Shown: positions 44,523 through 54,802 of the stretch, piece after piece
Position numbering within the stretch: position 1 is the stretch's first letter
How the letters are laid out: each line of letters starts with the position of its first letter
DNA from: Eubacterium_G segne
GTDB taxonomy: Bacteria; Bacillota; Clostridia; Lachnospirales; Lachnospiraceae
Reading direction: 5' to 3'
Assembly (NCBI RefSeq): GCF_014287775.1
Contig: NZ_JACOOZ010000007.1
Span: 62,001 to 126,000, forward strand
Length of the DNA: 64,000 nucleotides
Translations under genes and position numbers: made by a program
The notes under the pieces: model-generated
What the model was told of the DNA's origin: nothing
Seen by the model: the letters and a program-made list of their open reading frames with translations, nothing else
Databases searched by the model: none

Positions 44523-47500
44523 TTATTCAAAATAAACTGTTATCTTGTCTATTTCACCGTTTCTTACAGCTTCAGCCTTTTCTCCCACAATCTTTGGTTC
44601 TGTTGAAACAACTTCTCCATTGATTTCAATCTTAGATACCTTAGCTGCATCCTTTCCAAATGTATTCTTGCCTGTGTTATTTACATATGTAACATCACAT
44701 GTTGAAAGCAATCTGAAGGTTGCCTTTCCTTCATCAAATAACCAGTTAGCAAGTTTTGGTTCAAAATTAAGAACTAACTTTCCATCTTCGTATGTAAATA
44801 CCTTGTCACCTATAAACATTTCAATCCACATAGAAATCATTTCTGTTGTAGAACCTGAAAGTCTTGCAACAAATCCTCTTCCATGAACATCCGGATTAGG
44901 ATTTGCACTTGATGCAAGGAAAGAAGAATTTTCTAATGTGCTTCTTCCATACATATTCGGATCAAGGAACGGTATAAGTGCTCTTGTTATTGTGTCATAA
45001 TATTCATCATATAAGCCTGCCTTAAGCATAGCAAGAATATATTTATATTCCATATGAAGGAATACATTTTCTCTCTCCTGCCATCCCGGTGTAAATGCAC
45101 GGCAACGACCATTTTCCATGGAGCATCCTTCAATTGATGCAGATGTTTTGTACATGGCAAGTTTCTTGTCATAAAGATCTGTTTTCTTTACCTTGTTGAA
45201 CATATCTCTTGCTGTGTCAACATCAACATATCCCATCATTCTTGCAGGACCTTCAAGGAAATACGGAAGAGGAACCGCTTTAAATGCCTTAACCTTTGCC
45301 TTCTGTAATCCGTAATGACTAATAACCGGCTCACCATTTTCATCTACTACAGGTTCAAAATCTACGGCTTCATGAGTAAAGTATGTAGGAACAAGACCAT
45401 TTCCAATTTCTACAGCCTTCTCAATACCCTTTTCAATCTTCTCTGCAAATGCTTCAAAAACTTCAACGATGTGTGCCTTAGATACTGAATCCTTATCTCC
45501 ACTAAATTCCAGCTTAGTTGCAGCTCTGTAAGCTTCTCTTACTGATGCAACAGCATCCCAATATTCAAAGTCATTAAGGGTTCCTGCATTATATTTGTCC
45601 AGCTCTGCCTTAACTGCATCTAAATATTTTGATATTTCAACAGGCATTACTACAAATCCGTCACCACCGAAATTATCTGTAATAAACTTAACAAGTCTCT
45701 TCAGTTCAAAAGTTTCAGGTGTTCCTGAACCAAACAATCCCGGAAGTCCATTCATTGCATCGTTCCAGCCAGGCTTTCCACCTTCCATTTCAACACCAAT
45801 TCCATCCATATCCATCTGGGCGAACTTGCTAAGTGCCAAAATAATCATCTTAACTGCAAGGGTTGTATGAACAGTCTTGCCGTCCTTTTCCTTTAACCAG
45901 TTAGTTGCCCACTTGTTAAATCCTTCTCTTGCAAGTTTCTCCTCATCTTCAACTTCCATGCCGTACTGACGTACATCACCCTTTTTGTTAATTACATATT
46001 TCTCATCTCTTGGAACAACATATGCAACGCTGTCATAGAATTTATATGTATCATCTCCAAACAGGAACTGATCCTTTTTGTCAGGGAATACTGATAAATA
46101 ATTATCCACAAGATCCATATTATAATCCCAATGGTCACTCCAGTATCCTTCGCCAAAACCGGCTTCTATATTCTGATTGCAGTTATTTAAAATATTGGCA
46201 ATAAATTCACCATCATCCACTTTAAGATTTAACTGTAATCTTGCGATTGTATTGGAAATCTGTCCCGGTGTAAATTTACCTTCCACTATTTTAACAATGG
46301 CAGATGCATCACCATCAATGCTTTCCTTTACATATGCCTTAACTTCTTCCTCTTTTCCTTCAATAACATTGAAAAGACTTGGACGTACCTCTAACGGATT
46401 GTATCCGTCTGCCTGAACTAAACTAAAGAAAGTCTTTACGTTAAAGTCCCCAACATCTTTATTAAAGAACACGTCATTTCTTCTATTCTGTGAAACATCA
46501 CGGAAGTTACCATTACCCTGAGAATAATACTCTGCTGCAATTGAGAAGAAATTATAATCTCTTTCAGGATCACCATGTTTACGGCTAAACAGGTGAATAA
46601 TTGATTTATTTCCGTCTTTATTAAGTACATATGGATATCCTCCACGAAGGAAGTTATCTAAATAGCACTGCTCAATATACTGGTCAAACTTGCCTGCTGC
46701 AGTATGTGTTTTAACATCTGAAGTAAAGCTTTCAGCTAACTCTTCTGCTTCCACAAATTTGTCCTGTAAATATCCTTCTTTACAGAATGTGTCTATCTTT
46801 GCGTTAATCTGATCTACAGAACCTGCAAAGCCCATCATTGTATCAAAGGAGAATTCTTCTCCGTCATCTAACTGTGTCTTAAATGGTGTAAAACCACAAG
46901 GTACCTTGTTAGCAAAGCACTGTTCTTTTCCAAGAACATTATCAATGCCACCATCAATAAATCTTACCGGTGTCATAAGGGATAAATCATAACCAAACAC
47001 TGTATCAACGTCGTAAATTACATCCTGTAATTTTCCGTCCTTAACTGTAAGATAATAGTAACCACCCTCTACATCTGATACCTCAGCTGAATCCTTTGTT
47101 GAAGCTCTAAGTGTATAATAAGGAACTTTGTTATCAATATTTTTGATATATGCCCAGCTTTTAAATAAGTTTGACATTTCCTTAAATTCACCATTAGAAA
47201 TACCATATGTAATAATCTTTGGAAGTCCGTCAATTATCTCTATGTTCTTTTTCTGTCCACTTATGTTTTTAATTGAAACCTGTCTTACTAATGCTCCAAT
47301 GCTTTCGTTTGGTAAAACATAGTAATTAACTGTTATTTCAATTCCGTATTTTTCATTTCTTTCGATTACTTTAAAACTATTCTTATTCATACGAATCTGA
47401 CGTTTTGCATCATCTTCATATTTGAAGAATGGTTCATAATATTCTCCGTCTATGGTTAAGAATGTTCTAAAGCCTTTTACTGTTGTATTTTCAAATGCTG

Positions 47501-47702
47501 TATTTGCTGAATTGAACTCCATAATGGCATTTCCCTTATTGTCAATACCAAAACTGTTCATTCCCTGACCTCTGTTGGTGTAAAAAGTCCACATTGGAAT
47601 ACCTTTCACACCTGCAAGACCAGGAAGAAAACTTGAGAATGCAGGTAATCTGTCATAATCATCAATTACAAAAGTCTTACCTTCAAGTCTGTAATTTTCC
47701 AT
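44523..47702 (-). CDS. Large beta-1,3-oligoglucan phosphorylase (GH161/GH149-type)
   Basis: A 1059-residue cytoplasmic protein with the architecture of inverting GH94-clan phosphorylases: N-terminal beta-sandwich (MENYRLEGKTFVIDDYDRLP, FSSFLPGLAGVKG), then a helical barrel with the acid in GGKPGWNDAMNGLPGLFGSG. It is clearly larger than and different from the GH94 enzyme at 26494. The size and this motif fit GH161, or less likely GH149, beta-1,3-glucan phosphorylases, which release glucose-1-phosphate from longer beta-1,3-oligoglucans. RBS GGAGATTATA fixes the start. It lies 29 bp after the LacI gene as the last gene of the transport operon. Family choice is from memory of motifs and would be settled by an HMM search. 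Confidence 0.72.
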   Translation of the reverse strand: MENYRLEGKTFVIDDYDRLPAFSSFLPGLAGVKGIPMWTFYTNRGQGMNSFGIDNKGNAIMEFNSANTAFENTTVKGFRTFLTIDGEYYEPFFKYEDDAKRQIRMNKNSFKVIERNEKYGIEITVNYYVLPNESIGALVRQVSIKNISGQKKNIEIIDGLPKIITYGISNGEFKEMSNLFKSWAYIKNIDNKVPYYTLRASTKDSAEVSDVEGGYYYLTVKDGKLQDVIYDVDTVFGYDLSLMTPVRFIDGGIDNVLGKEQCFANKVPCGFTPFKTQLDDGEEFSFDTMMGFAGSVDQINAKIDTFCKEGYLQDKFVEAEELAESFTSDVKTHTAAGKFDQYIEQCYLDNFLRGGYPYVLNKDGNKSIIHLFSRKHGDPERDYNFFSIAAEYYSQGNGNFRDVSQNRRNDVFFNKDVGDFNVKTFFSLVQADGYNPLEVRPSLFNVIEGKEEEVKAYVKESIDGDASAIVKIVEGKFTPGQISNTIARLQLNLKVDDGEFIANILNNCNQNIEAGFGEGYWSDHWDYNMDLVDNYLSVFPDKKDQFLFGDDTYKFYDSVAYVVPRDEKYVINKKGDVRQYGMEVEDEEKLAREGFNKWATNWLKEKDGKTVHTTLAVKMIILALSKFAQMDMDGIGVEMEGGKPGWNDAMNGLPGLFGSGTPETFELKRLVKFITDNFGGDGFVVMPVEISKYLDAVKAELDKYNAGTLNDFEYWDAVASVREAYRAATKLEFSGDKDSVSKAHIVEVFEAFAEKIEKGIEKAVEIGNGLVPTYFTHEAVDFEPVVDENGEPVISHYGLQKAKVKAFKAVPLPYFLEGPARMMGYVDVDTARDMFNKVKKTDLYDKKLAMYKTSASIEGCSMENGRCRAFTPGWQERENVFLHMEYKYILAMLKAGLYDEYYDTITRALIPFLDPNMYGRSTLENSSFLASSANPNPDVHGRGFVARLSGSTTEMISMWIEMFIGDKVFTYEDGKLVLNFEPKLANWLFDEGKATFRLLSTCDVTYVNNTGKNTFGKDAAKVSKIEINGEVVSTEPKIVGEKAEAVRNGEIDKITVYFE

Positions 47703-47731
47703 TATAATCTCCTTACGAATATATCTATTTT

Positions 47732-48733
47732 TTACTTGTTACACTTTCCACATGAACTTCTGTAGACCATCTTTGGAGAAAGCTTAGTTACAGTACCACT
47801 CTTATCTCCCTCATCATTTAATAATCTGAAAAGTTCATTGGCACTGGCACTGCCCATTTCTGTAATCGGATTGTGAACTGTTGTAAGTGGAACTCCGTAA
47901 TAAGCACTTAATGTGCTGTCATCATAACCTATTACGCTTACCTGTTCCGGAACTTTAATTCCCACATCCTGCAATGCCTGTATACATCCCCATGCCATTT
48001 CATCATTGGCACAGAACATTGCGTCCGGCAGTTCTACACCGCTAGAAAGCAATGAGCGCATTTCACTATACGCTAAAGATTCTTCATAATAACCTCTTAA
48101 AACAATGTTTTCGTCTATAGGGAGATTGTTCTTTTCCATCATTTCAACGTAACCTTCGTAACGATGCTTGTCATCTCCCGATTCATTTCCATGCATATAT
48201 CCGATTCTCTTGTGACCAAGTTTAATTAAGTGATCAACAGCCATTGTTGCACCTAACTTATCATCTGATAACACACCTGAAATATTTCTTCCTTTGCTGG
48301 CCCTGTCAAGGAATACCATAGGAATATTAACTGTAGCTATTCTCTTAACATAATCACCTGTTAAATCTTCATGATAGATAATTGCCCCTGCTACTCCTGA
48401 TGCAATAATCATTCTATAGATTTCGTCCGGTGAGTTTCCGTTACTTACATAAATATTTAACATATAGTTATTTAATTTACACTGTAAGTGAACAGCCTGT
48501 ATTAATACCTTATAGAAGTCTCCCTGCAAACTTGTTAAAAAGAGGCCTATTGTATTTTTTCTGTTAGACTTAAGTAATTTTGCATTCATATTTGGAATGT
48601 AATGCAATTTTTCTACTGCCAATAATACCTTCTGCTTTGTTTCCTCACTTACGATATCAGCTCTGTTAAAAACATTTGAAACTGTTGAGATTGCCACTCC
48701 TGCTTCCTTGGCAACATCTTTTATTGTAACCAT
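47732..48733 (-). CDS. LacI-family transcriptional regulator
   Basis: 333 residues. The N-terminal helix-turn-helix (TIKDVAKEAGVAISTVSNVF) and hinge helix (NMNAKLLKSNRKNTIG) are typical, followed by a periplasmic-binding-like effector domain (GLFLTSLQGDFYKVLIQAVH ... HLIKLGHKRIGYMHG). RBS GGAGG lies 7 bp upstream. Its position between GH16 and the phosphorylase makes it the likely local regulator, responding to a beta-glucan oligosaccharide or glucose derivative. Candidate operators lie upstream of 63573, 29190 and 25078. Confidence 0.92.
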   Translation of the reverse strand: MVTIKDVAKEAGVAISTVSNVFNRADIVSEETKQKVLLAVEKLHYIPNMNAKLLKSNRKNTIGLFLTSLQGDFYKVLIQAVHLQCKLNNYMLNIYVSNGNSPDEIYRMIIASGVAGAIIYHEDLTGDYVKRIATVNIPMVFLDRASKGRNISGVLSDDKLGATMAVDHLIKLGHKRIGYMHGNESGDDKHRYEGYVEMMEKNNLPIDENIVLRGYYEESLAYSEMRSLLSSGVELPDAMFCANDEMAWGCIQALQDVGIKVPEQVSVIGYDDSTLSAYYGVPLTTVHNPITEMGSASANELFRLLNDEGDKSGTVTKLSPKMVYRSSCGKCNK

Positions 48734-48769
48734 ACAATAACCTCCATTTTTCTTTAAACATATTTTCTA

Positions 48770-48801
48770 TCCGGCAAAGAGTTTTCCTTCTCTTCGCCGG
48801 A
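48770..48801 (-). terminator. Intra-operon hairpin between GH16 and lacI-type gene
   Basis: TCCGGCGAAGAG and CTCTTTGCCGGA form a strong stem on the minus strand, but only a mixed AT tract follows. It may attenuate transcription or stabilise the upstream message rather than terminate fully. Confidence 0.5.
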
Positions 48802-48817
48802 CAAATCTTTTATTGTT

Positions 48818-50191
48818 TTACTGGTATACCCTTACATAGTCAACATACATATAATCCTGATATGTTTGTCTTATTCCTGAATTTGTATTGTATTCATTAA
48901 TCTTTGTCCAGTACTTCGGCGTTACATCTCCACCAAGAACCCCACCTATAGCACAGTTAATGATAAGGTAGAAATCTTTATTATACGGCCATATTGCAGG
49001 AACGTTTACACCCTTTCCTGTAGCAACGTACATATCCGGATCATAAGTCCATGTTATTTTTCCGTCAAGGGTAAATGTAACTGAATCAGGTGTCCACACA
49101 ACACCGTATGTGTGGTATGCACTTGTTGCATCCTTTACAATAGCATTTTTGTACTTATTTCCTGAACTTGTTGACATTCCGTTAAATCTCTGACAATGGA
49201 TAGACTGTGGTATGGTTGTTTTTGTTTCATCTTTAGTTGATTCAAAAACGTCTATCTCACCACACATCGGCCATTTTCCATATCCTAACATCCAGCCTGC
49301 TGCCCATGTTCCCTGACCTTTTGGTAATTTAGCTCTAAACTCAACTTTACCATACTTTAATGAATACATATCCTTAGTCCATATTTTAGTTGAATAATAA
49401 CGATTAGGTACACATGATTTAGTTTCAGGATTATACTCAAACTGTGGCTTAATAATCAGATTTCCATCTTTTACTTCACTAAATCTCATTTGATAGTTCT
49501 GAAGTTCCTTGTTTCCGTATCCGCCGGCACCTGTTGCACCATTATTATTCCATTTTGTTGTGTCAAGCTCTGTTCCTTTAAATTCATCATTCCAAACCAT
49601 TTTACGAACCTTATCGCTTACAACTCCTGAATATTTGGCACTGGTGTATATTTTCTTACCAACCTTTGAGTATGCCTTGACTTTAAAATAATATGTTTTG
49701 CCTACTGTTAAATTGTCAATTTTTGTTCTGCTTACATTACCAACTTTTACAGACTTAAAACCGCTTTTAGCATTTGTGGAGTAATATACATAATAACCTG
49801 TTATATACCTGTTACCTGATTTTTCCCACATTACTTCAATACCCTTGTCTGAAGCATTTTTTGCCTTGTCAATTGTAATGTTTGGTGGTGTAACAGTTAC
49901 AGGAACACTTTTCTTGCTTTTTCCAACTTTAACCACAATTTTACATGCTCCGGGTCTTTTGGCTGTTACTTTTCCCTTTTTAGTTACAGTTGCAATTTTC
50001 TTATTGCTTGATGTGAATTTTGCACCTTTTTGTTTTACCTTAATTGTTGTTTTTTTGCCTACGGTTAAAGCAATCTTCTTTCCGGACTTAATAGTTACTT
50101 TAGCACTTGCGTCTACCGGATTTACAGCAATAATCGTGGCCACCATGGCTACTGCCATTACAATTGAAGTGATCTGCTTAAAAATCTTCAT
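48818..50191 (-). CDS. Secreted GH16 laminarinase with Big2 and FnIII domains
   Basis: The start chosen is ATG 50191 (MKIFKQITSIVMAVAMVATI; 457 aa), giving a normal signal peptide; the frame is open to 50245. A lysine-rich Big2-like Ig domain (about 30-100, FTSSNKKIATVTKKGKVTAK) and an FnIII domain (about 103-190) precede the GH16 domain (about 198-457). The active site is CGEIDVFES with E312, D314 and E317; the extra residue in E-I-D-V-F-E suits a beta-1,3-glucanase. It is probably the surface enzyme that feeds oligosaccharides to the importer encoded directly upstream. Confidence 0.9.
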   Translation of the reverse strand: MKIFKQITSIVMAVAMVATIIAVNPVDASAKVTIKSGKKIALTVGKKTTIKVKQKGAKFTSSNKKIATVTKKGKVTAKRPGACKIVVKVGKSKKSVPVTVTPPNITIDKAKNASDKGIEVMWEKSGNRYITGYYVYYSTNAKSGFKSVKVGNVSRTKIDNLTVGKTYYFKVKAYSKVGKKIYTSAKYSGVVSDKVRKMVWNDEFKGTELDTTKWNNNGATGAGGYGNKELQNYQMRFSEVKDGNLIIKPQFEYNPETKSCVPNRYYSTKIWTKDMYSLKYGKVEFRAKLPKGQGTWAAGWMLGYGKWPMCGEIDVFESTKDETKTTIPQSIHCQRFNGMSTSSGNKYKNAIVKDATSAYHTYGVVWTPDSVTFTLDGKITWTYDPDMYVATGKGVNVPAIWPYNKDFYLIINCAIGGVLGGDVTPKYWTKINEYNTNSGIRQTYQDYMYVDYVRVYQ

Positions 50192-50263
50192 ATTTTTTTG
50201 CCCTTTCATTAATATTAATATAGTTATGGGAAAGGTCACATGCATGACCTCTTCCCTGTTGCT

Positions 50264-51220
50264 TTATTCACCTGTAATACCGGTATTTTCAATACCCTCG
50301 ATAAACTGTTTCTGAACGAGAGCATATAATACTAATAATGGTGCTATTGCCATAAGTGTGGCTGCCATTCGGTTAGCTTCATTTACCACATTTCCCGTAC
50401 CACTTGCAGCACCGTTATCAAACAATGCCAGTTTTCCAGGAAGTAATTCTAATGCATCACCCAACATAATATTTGTTGTGTAAGTTTCATTCCAGTTAAA
50501 TACGAATGAAAACAGGAATACAACAAGTATAGTTGATATTGATAATCTGATTGCTACGTGATAGAACACCTTAAATGAGCCGGCTCCATCAATCATTGCT
50601 GCTTCATCTAATGATTTTGGAATCATGTTGAAAAAGTTATAAAATATCAAAATTAACATTGTGGAATAAGTTCCCTGGCCTAACAAAGCCATTAATATCT
50701 GAGGAATAGCTGTGTTAATCATCTTAATTCCAATTGCACTTTCTAATGTTCCAAATAACATAATTCTTGGAACTGTTAAAAGTGGAACCGGAAGAATGAA
50801 TGCTAATATAAGCATTACAAACCAGAAATTATGTCCCTTAAATGTATATCTTGATAATGCAAATCCTGTCATTGCCGACACCGCTGTCTGTGCTATGGCA
50901 AGCACTGCTGAAAACAAAATCGAGTTAATCAGTGACGTTGGTATGTTAAGTGTTGATATTGCATTTTTAAAGTTATCCAGTGTAGCATGTTTAGGTATCC
51001 AGCTTATTGCCGGGTCAATTAAATCCTTAGATGTCATAATTGCTTTTGAAATCATCTCAAAAATCGGCTCTAAGAAAATAAATCCTATGCATATAAGTAC
51101 AAAATATATTGCTACTTTAGAGATAATTGCAACACCTTTTAATTTCTTTAATTTGGCAAAGTTGATTTTCTTTATAGCTGACAAATCAATTTTCTTTGCA
51201 CTTGTATCTTTATTTGCCAT
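50264..51220 (-). CDS. Sugar ABC permease (MalG-like), second pair
   Basis: 318 residues from ATG 51220, which lies inside the end of the upstream permease gene and follows AGGAGGCAAAGTT; the longer frame to 51262 lacks support. Six predicted membrane helices; the EAA loop reads EAAMIDGAGSFKVFYHVAIR. It is a type-I importer inner-membrane subunit. It pairs with the permease at 51210. Confidence 0.9.
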   Translation of the reverse strand: MANKDTSAKKIDLSAIKKINFAKLKKLKGVAIISKVAIYFVLICIGFIFLEPIFEMISKAIMTSKDLIDPAISWIPKHATLDNFKNAISTLNIPTSLINSILFSAVLAIAQTAVSAMTGFALSRYTFKGHNFWFVMLILAFILPVPLLTVPRIMLFGTLESAIGIKMINTAIPQILMALLGQGTYSTMLILIFYNFFNMIPKSLDEAAMIDGAGSFKVFYHVAIRLSISTILVVFLFSFVFNWNETYTTNIMLGDALELLPGKLALFDNGAASGTGNVVNEANRMAATLMAIAPLLVLYALVQKQFIEGIENTGITGE

Positions 51221-52286
51221 ATAACTTTGCCTCCTTTGCCTGATGTCTCTTTTGAGCTGCAAGTCTTCTCTTCTGCTGTTTGTCTAACTTCTTTAACTTC
51301 TTTTCCTGTCTCTTTCTCGCCTTTATATCCTTTGGCTTTCGCTCTCTGAATAATAAGAATACAATTCCTACGATAATCAAAACAATTACAGTGTATATCC
51401 ATGCGTAGGTTGCCGCATAACCTAATCCGCTTCCCGTTTCACCGGTCTTTTCTTCAATCAGTTCATACAACGGATTAATTGAATTAAACATACCAAGCTG
51501 AATAACTGTAAATATCGTGATAATAAGTCCAATCTGCTTTAACATTGGAATTGTTATCTTCCACATTATCTGCCATGCATTAGCAGAATCAATTCTTGCT
51601 GCTTCATAAATGCTTGTATTGATTTTCTGTAAACCGTTTATAAACAGTACAATAGGAATACCTGTAAACCATAAAATTATTGATAACTGGTCAAATATTC
51701 CTGCCAATGCTGATGCTAAAGCCGGTGAATAACTGTCAATAATCTGCATTATGAAAATGTTTGAATAAGCATTTGCCTTTTCCACTGCCGCATTGATTTT
51801 ATCTGCTGCTGTTGCCTCTGCACTTTGAACCTGCATAATCTGTGTCATAACCGGTCCTGACATAATTACAACCGGAAGGAAATAAATTGTTCTAAGTATT
51901 CCCTTACCTGTAGTAATCTTGCAAAGGAGATAAGCAATGATAAATGATAATACTACTACAATAAATGTATACGGTACAATCATCTGTAAATACTTAATCA
52001 GTGCCGGAAGGAAATCCGTACTTCCTACAAAGGCTTCAATGTAATTGTTTATGCCTGTAAAATGGATTTCATATCCTAATGTTGTCTTTTTAACATTGTT
52101 AAAACTTAAGTAAATTGTAAATATGAACGGAAAAAGCGTAAATGCCAGAAATCCGATAATCCATGGAGCCATGAACATATAACCTGTTCTGTCCTGTCTC
52201 TGCTGATATGTACGCATTTTCTTTCTTTTCTTAGGTTTTGCCTGTGTCTTAGGAGTTGTTGCTGACTTAATCTTTTCTTCTGCCAT
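51210..52286 (-). CDS. Sugar ABC permease (MalF-like), second pair
   Basis: 358 residues with a lysine-rich cytoplasmic N-terminus (KPKKRKKMRTYQQRQDRTGY), membrane helices and the EAA loop YEAARIDSANAWQIMWKITI. The C-terminal tail is unusually basic (RKRQEKKLKKLDKQQKRRLA). An extra stretch between helices (SAEATAADKINAAVEKANAY) is not usual in MalF-type subunits. It overlaps both neighbours by a few bases, a tight operon. Confidence 0.9.
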   Translation of the reverse strand: MAEEKIKSATTPKTQAKPKKRKKMRTYQQRQDRTGYMFMAPWIIGFLAFTLFPFIFTIYLSFNNVKKTTLGYEIHFTGINNYIEAFVGSTDFLPALIKYLQMIVPYTFIVVVLSFIIAYLLCKITTGKGILRTIYFLPVVIMSGPVMTQIMQVQSAEATAADKINAAVEKANAYSNIFIMQIIDSYSPALASALAGIFDQLSIILWFTGIPIVLFINGLQKINTSIYEAARIDSANAWQIMWKITIPMLKQIGLIITIFTVIQLGMFNSINPLYELIEEKTGETGSGLGYAATYAWIYTVIVLIIVGIVFLLFRERKPKDIKARKRQEKKLKKLDKQQKRRLAAQKRHQAKEAKLYGK

Positions 52287-54802
52287 TATTTAACACCTCC
52301 CTCTATAACTTTTGCACTCATGGCTGCTACTGTTGTATTTCCTACAGTAACATCTTCATCAGTGTAATTTATAACAATACTCTTTTGGCTGCCATCCTTT
52401 GAATAGCTGTTTTCTATTACACCATCCTGTAATACTTTTCTTCCATCCCAGTTGTATCCTGCAACCTGTGATAAAGGCTCGTTTACAACCTTATAAATAT
52501 TCTGAATCAACTCTTCATACTGTTCAAACTCTGTTGAATAGTAATCTGAAGATGTAGTTGATGCTAATAAGTAAGATGGCTGCTTAGTTAAAACAAATGA
52601 CGGTGAAATGTTATAATCAATCATTCTTAACTGGTCTGTTGCTGAGTAGAATGAGAAGTTAGCATATGGTGCGTAAACTTCCATTGTACCGTGAAGTACC
52701 ATTTGTAAGAATGGAACCGTATCAGTTTCGTAAACATACTGTGATGTTCCAACCGGTGACTGTAAATATCTGTCCGCATACTTCCATAAGTAAAGATTTG
52801 GATTTACAAGATTAACCTTTGTTCCTTTCTTTGTTATGTTTTCAATTGTATCCTGATATAACTTTACAGCCTGAGATACTGTTGTTTCAGCTCCATCACT
52901 GTTATATGTGCTGATTAATACATTTGAAGCACCTTCTATTGTAAATGACGGGCTTAAATCTCCCAAATCATCATACAAATCCTGAATCCACTGCGCAGTC
53001 TTTTTAGGTGCTGCGTATCCGTATTCCGTTACCGGAACATTCTTTGGAAGAACTTCTGATTTATCCAGTTCAAGATACCGTGTATTCAAATGCTTTGCTG
53101 CATTGTTATAGTAACTTACCATATCTTCATTAATTGTAGTAAATTCTCTTGAGAATGAAATATCTACATTCTTCTTGTTAAAGTCTGACATAAGGCTTTC
53201 AAAAGCACCCTTCTTTCCAATTGAGCCAGAGAACTTAGTGCTGTTTGGTTTTGCCAGCGTCTGTCCGCCACTTTGCCATCCTATTAATCCTGAATTAATG
53301 TTGCTTATTCCATCATCTAAAATTTTGTCCAAGATACTTCTTACATCATCAACTGTTGTAACATCAACTTCCTGTGTTGAGAATACACCCTTCTTAGAAT
53401 CTGACATAAGGAAGTCAATTCTAATTGGAATATTTCCATCTGCTGTTTTTTCAGTTAATGTTCCATTGTCAATTAAATGCTGTCTGTATGCCTTAGCCAT
53501 TCCTGTATAGTCTGCTGCCGGCTTTCCGTCGCTGCCGTCACCACTTAAAAACTGATATGTCATTGATATATCAAACTTGTTTGGCTCATCCTGAGTCTTT
53601 CTGTATGACTCACCTGCCTGATTTATAACCTGATAAAATTCAGAGTTGAATTTGAAGCTAGGGTATGCATATGTATATCTTACTTCACCTTCTCCTGATG
53701 ATGAAGGTGTTGCATTAATTGACATATATTCATCACCACTGTCCGCATAAGCTACAAATGCTGCCTGGGTTCCGTCACCATGGGAAATACCAAATACCGG
53801 CATTGTAGGATTCTTTACAGGAACTGTATCTCCTAATGAATCATAATATGTAAGCTGTGTTGCAGGGTCTTCCCCATAAACCTTACCTTTATAATCACTG
53901 AATTTTGTCTTGTTGTCTTCAAATCTTACCAATGCACCGCTTCCATCAGGAATTAATGCATAACCCGGTGTAATTTCTTTTCCCTTAAGAGTTACCCAGT
54001 CCTGCTCATCTTTGTCATATGCTAATGTTGCGCCACCACTTGTTCCTAAGAACGGTGTAATAACAATGTTGCATATTTTATCAATGGCTTTTCCTGTAAT
54101 TTCTTTATAAGGAATGTTGTATGTTATGTTTCCGTCATCTCCAAAAGTAATATATACATTAATGCCTAAATCTTCTTTCTCAATTTTAAATAAGCATTTT
54201 AATACATATTCACCTTTTTCCTTGTCTACTGCTTCAAGTCCTGAATTGCCTTCATCTTCATCATATGATGCTGATGAAACTCTTGAAGTCTTCATAGCCT
54301 TACCTGAGCCTGTGTAGTACTCAACAGTAAGAAGCGAGTTTGCATATGCACCATAACGGTCATTAGTAAAGGATGAATCCTTTGGTGTATTGGCAATTGT
54401 CTTTACGTCTGCCACACTAATTCCCAAATCATCTGCATAATCTTTAATTTCTGACGGGTCATTATCTTCCTTGGCACTGTTTACCACATCAAAAGCTTCT
54501 TCTATCTCTGATGGAAGTGCTATGTCAACACCTGTTTTCCAGATATAACCTGTGTTCTTGTTTTCAATTAAGATAATATCCCTGTCATCTCTGAAATAAT
54601 ATCTGTAATCTCCTTTTTCACAAAGAAGTTCATAAGCATTTGTTTTTTCAAGTCCCGATTCAACCTTTTCAGGAGCCGGTCTTGTATCTCTGTTTGTGTT
54701 AAGGAACGCAGCTGCTACCGCAACTCCAAGAGAAAGGACACATAAGAGACATACAACAAGTGCTGTTATTTTTAACTTTTTATATTTAGCGGCCTGTAAC
54801 AT
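52286..54802 (-). CDS. DUF5696-type accessory protein of the importer (838 aa)
   Basis: N-terminal signal anchor (LVVCLLCVLSLGVAVAAAFL) followed by a large extracellular part. The first half is beta-rich (DIILIENKNTGYIWKTGVDI, GYALIPDGSGALVRFEDNKT); the second half alternates helices and strands as in a TIM-barrel-like domain (DVRSILDKILDDGISNINSG). I recognise the DUF5696 type that accompanies carbohydrate ABC operons in Lachnospiraceae and related Firmicutes; its function is not established. It overlaps the gene before it by 17 bp and touches the permease after it. A surface glycan-handling role is likely by context. Confidence 0.72.
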   Translation of the reverse strand: MLQAAKYKKLKITALVVCLLCVLSLGVAVAAAFLNTNRDTRPAPEKVESGLEKTNAYELLCEKGDYRYYFRDDRDIILIENKNTGYIWKTGVDIALPSEIEEAFDVVNSAKEDNDPSEIKDYADDLGISVADVKTIANTPKDSSFTNDRYGAYANSLLTVEYYTGSGKAMKTSRVSSASYDEDEGNSGLEAVDKEKGEYVLKCLFKIEKEDLGINVYITFGDDGNITYNIPYKEITGKAIDKICNIVITPFLGTSGGATLAYDKDEQDWVTLKGKEITPGYALIPDGSGALVRFEDNKTKFSDYKGKVYGEDPATQLTYYDSLGDTVPVKNPTMPVFGISHGDGTQAAFVAYADSGDEYMSINATPSSSGEGEVRYTYAYPSFKFNSEFYQVINQAGESYRKTQDEPNKFDISMTYQFLSGDGSDGKPAADYTGMAKAYRQHLIDNGTLTEKTADGNIPIRIDFLMSDSKKGVFSTQEVDVTTVDDVRSILDKILDDGISNINSGLIGWQSGGQTLAKPNSTKFSGSIGKKGAFESLMSDFNKKNVDISFSREFTTINEDMVSYYNNAAKHLNTRYLELDKSEVLPKNVPVTEYGYAAPKKTAQWIQDLYDDLGDLSPSFTIEGASNVLISTYNSDGAETTVSQAVKLYQDTIENITKKGTKVNLVNPNLYLWKYADRYLQSPVGTSQYVYETDTVPFLQMVLHGTMEVYAPYANFSFYSATDQLRMIDYNISPSFVLTKQPSYLLASTTSSDYYSTEFEQYEELIQNIYKVVNEPLSQVAGYNWDGRKVLQDGVIENSYSKDGSQKSIVINYTDEDVTVGNTTVAAMSAKVIEGGVK

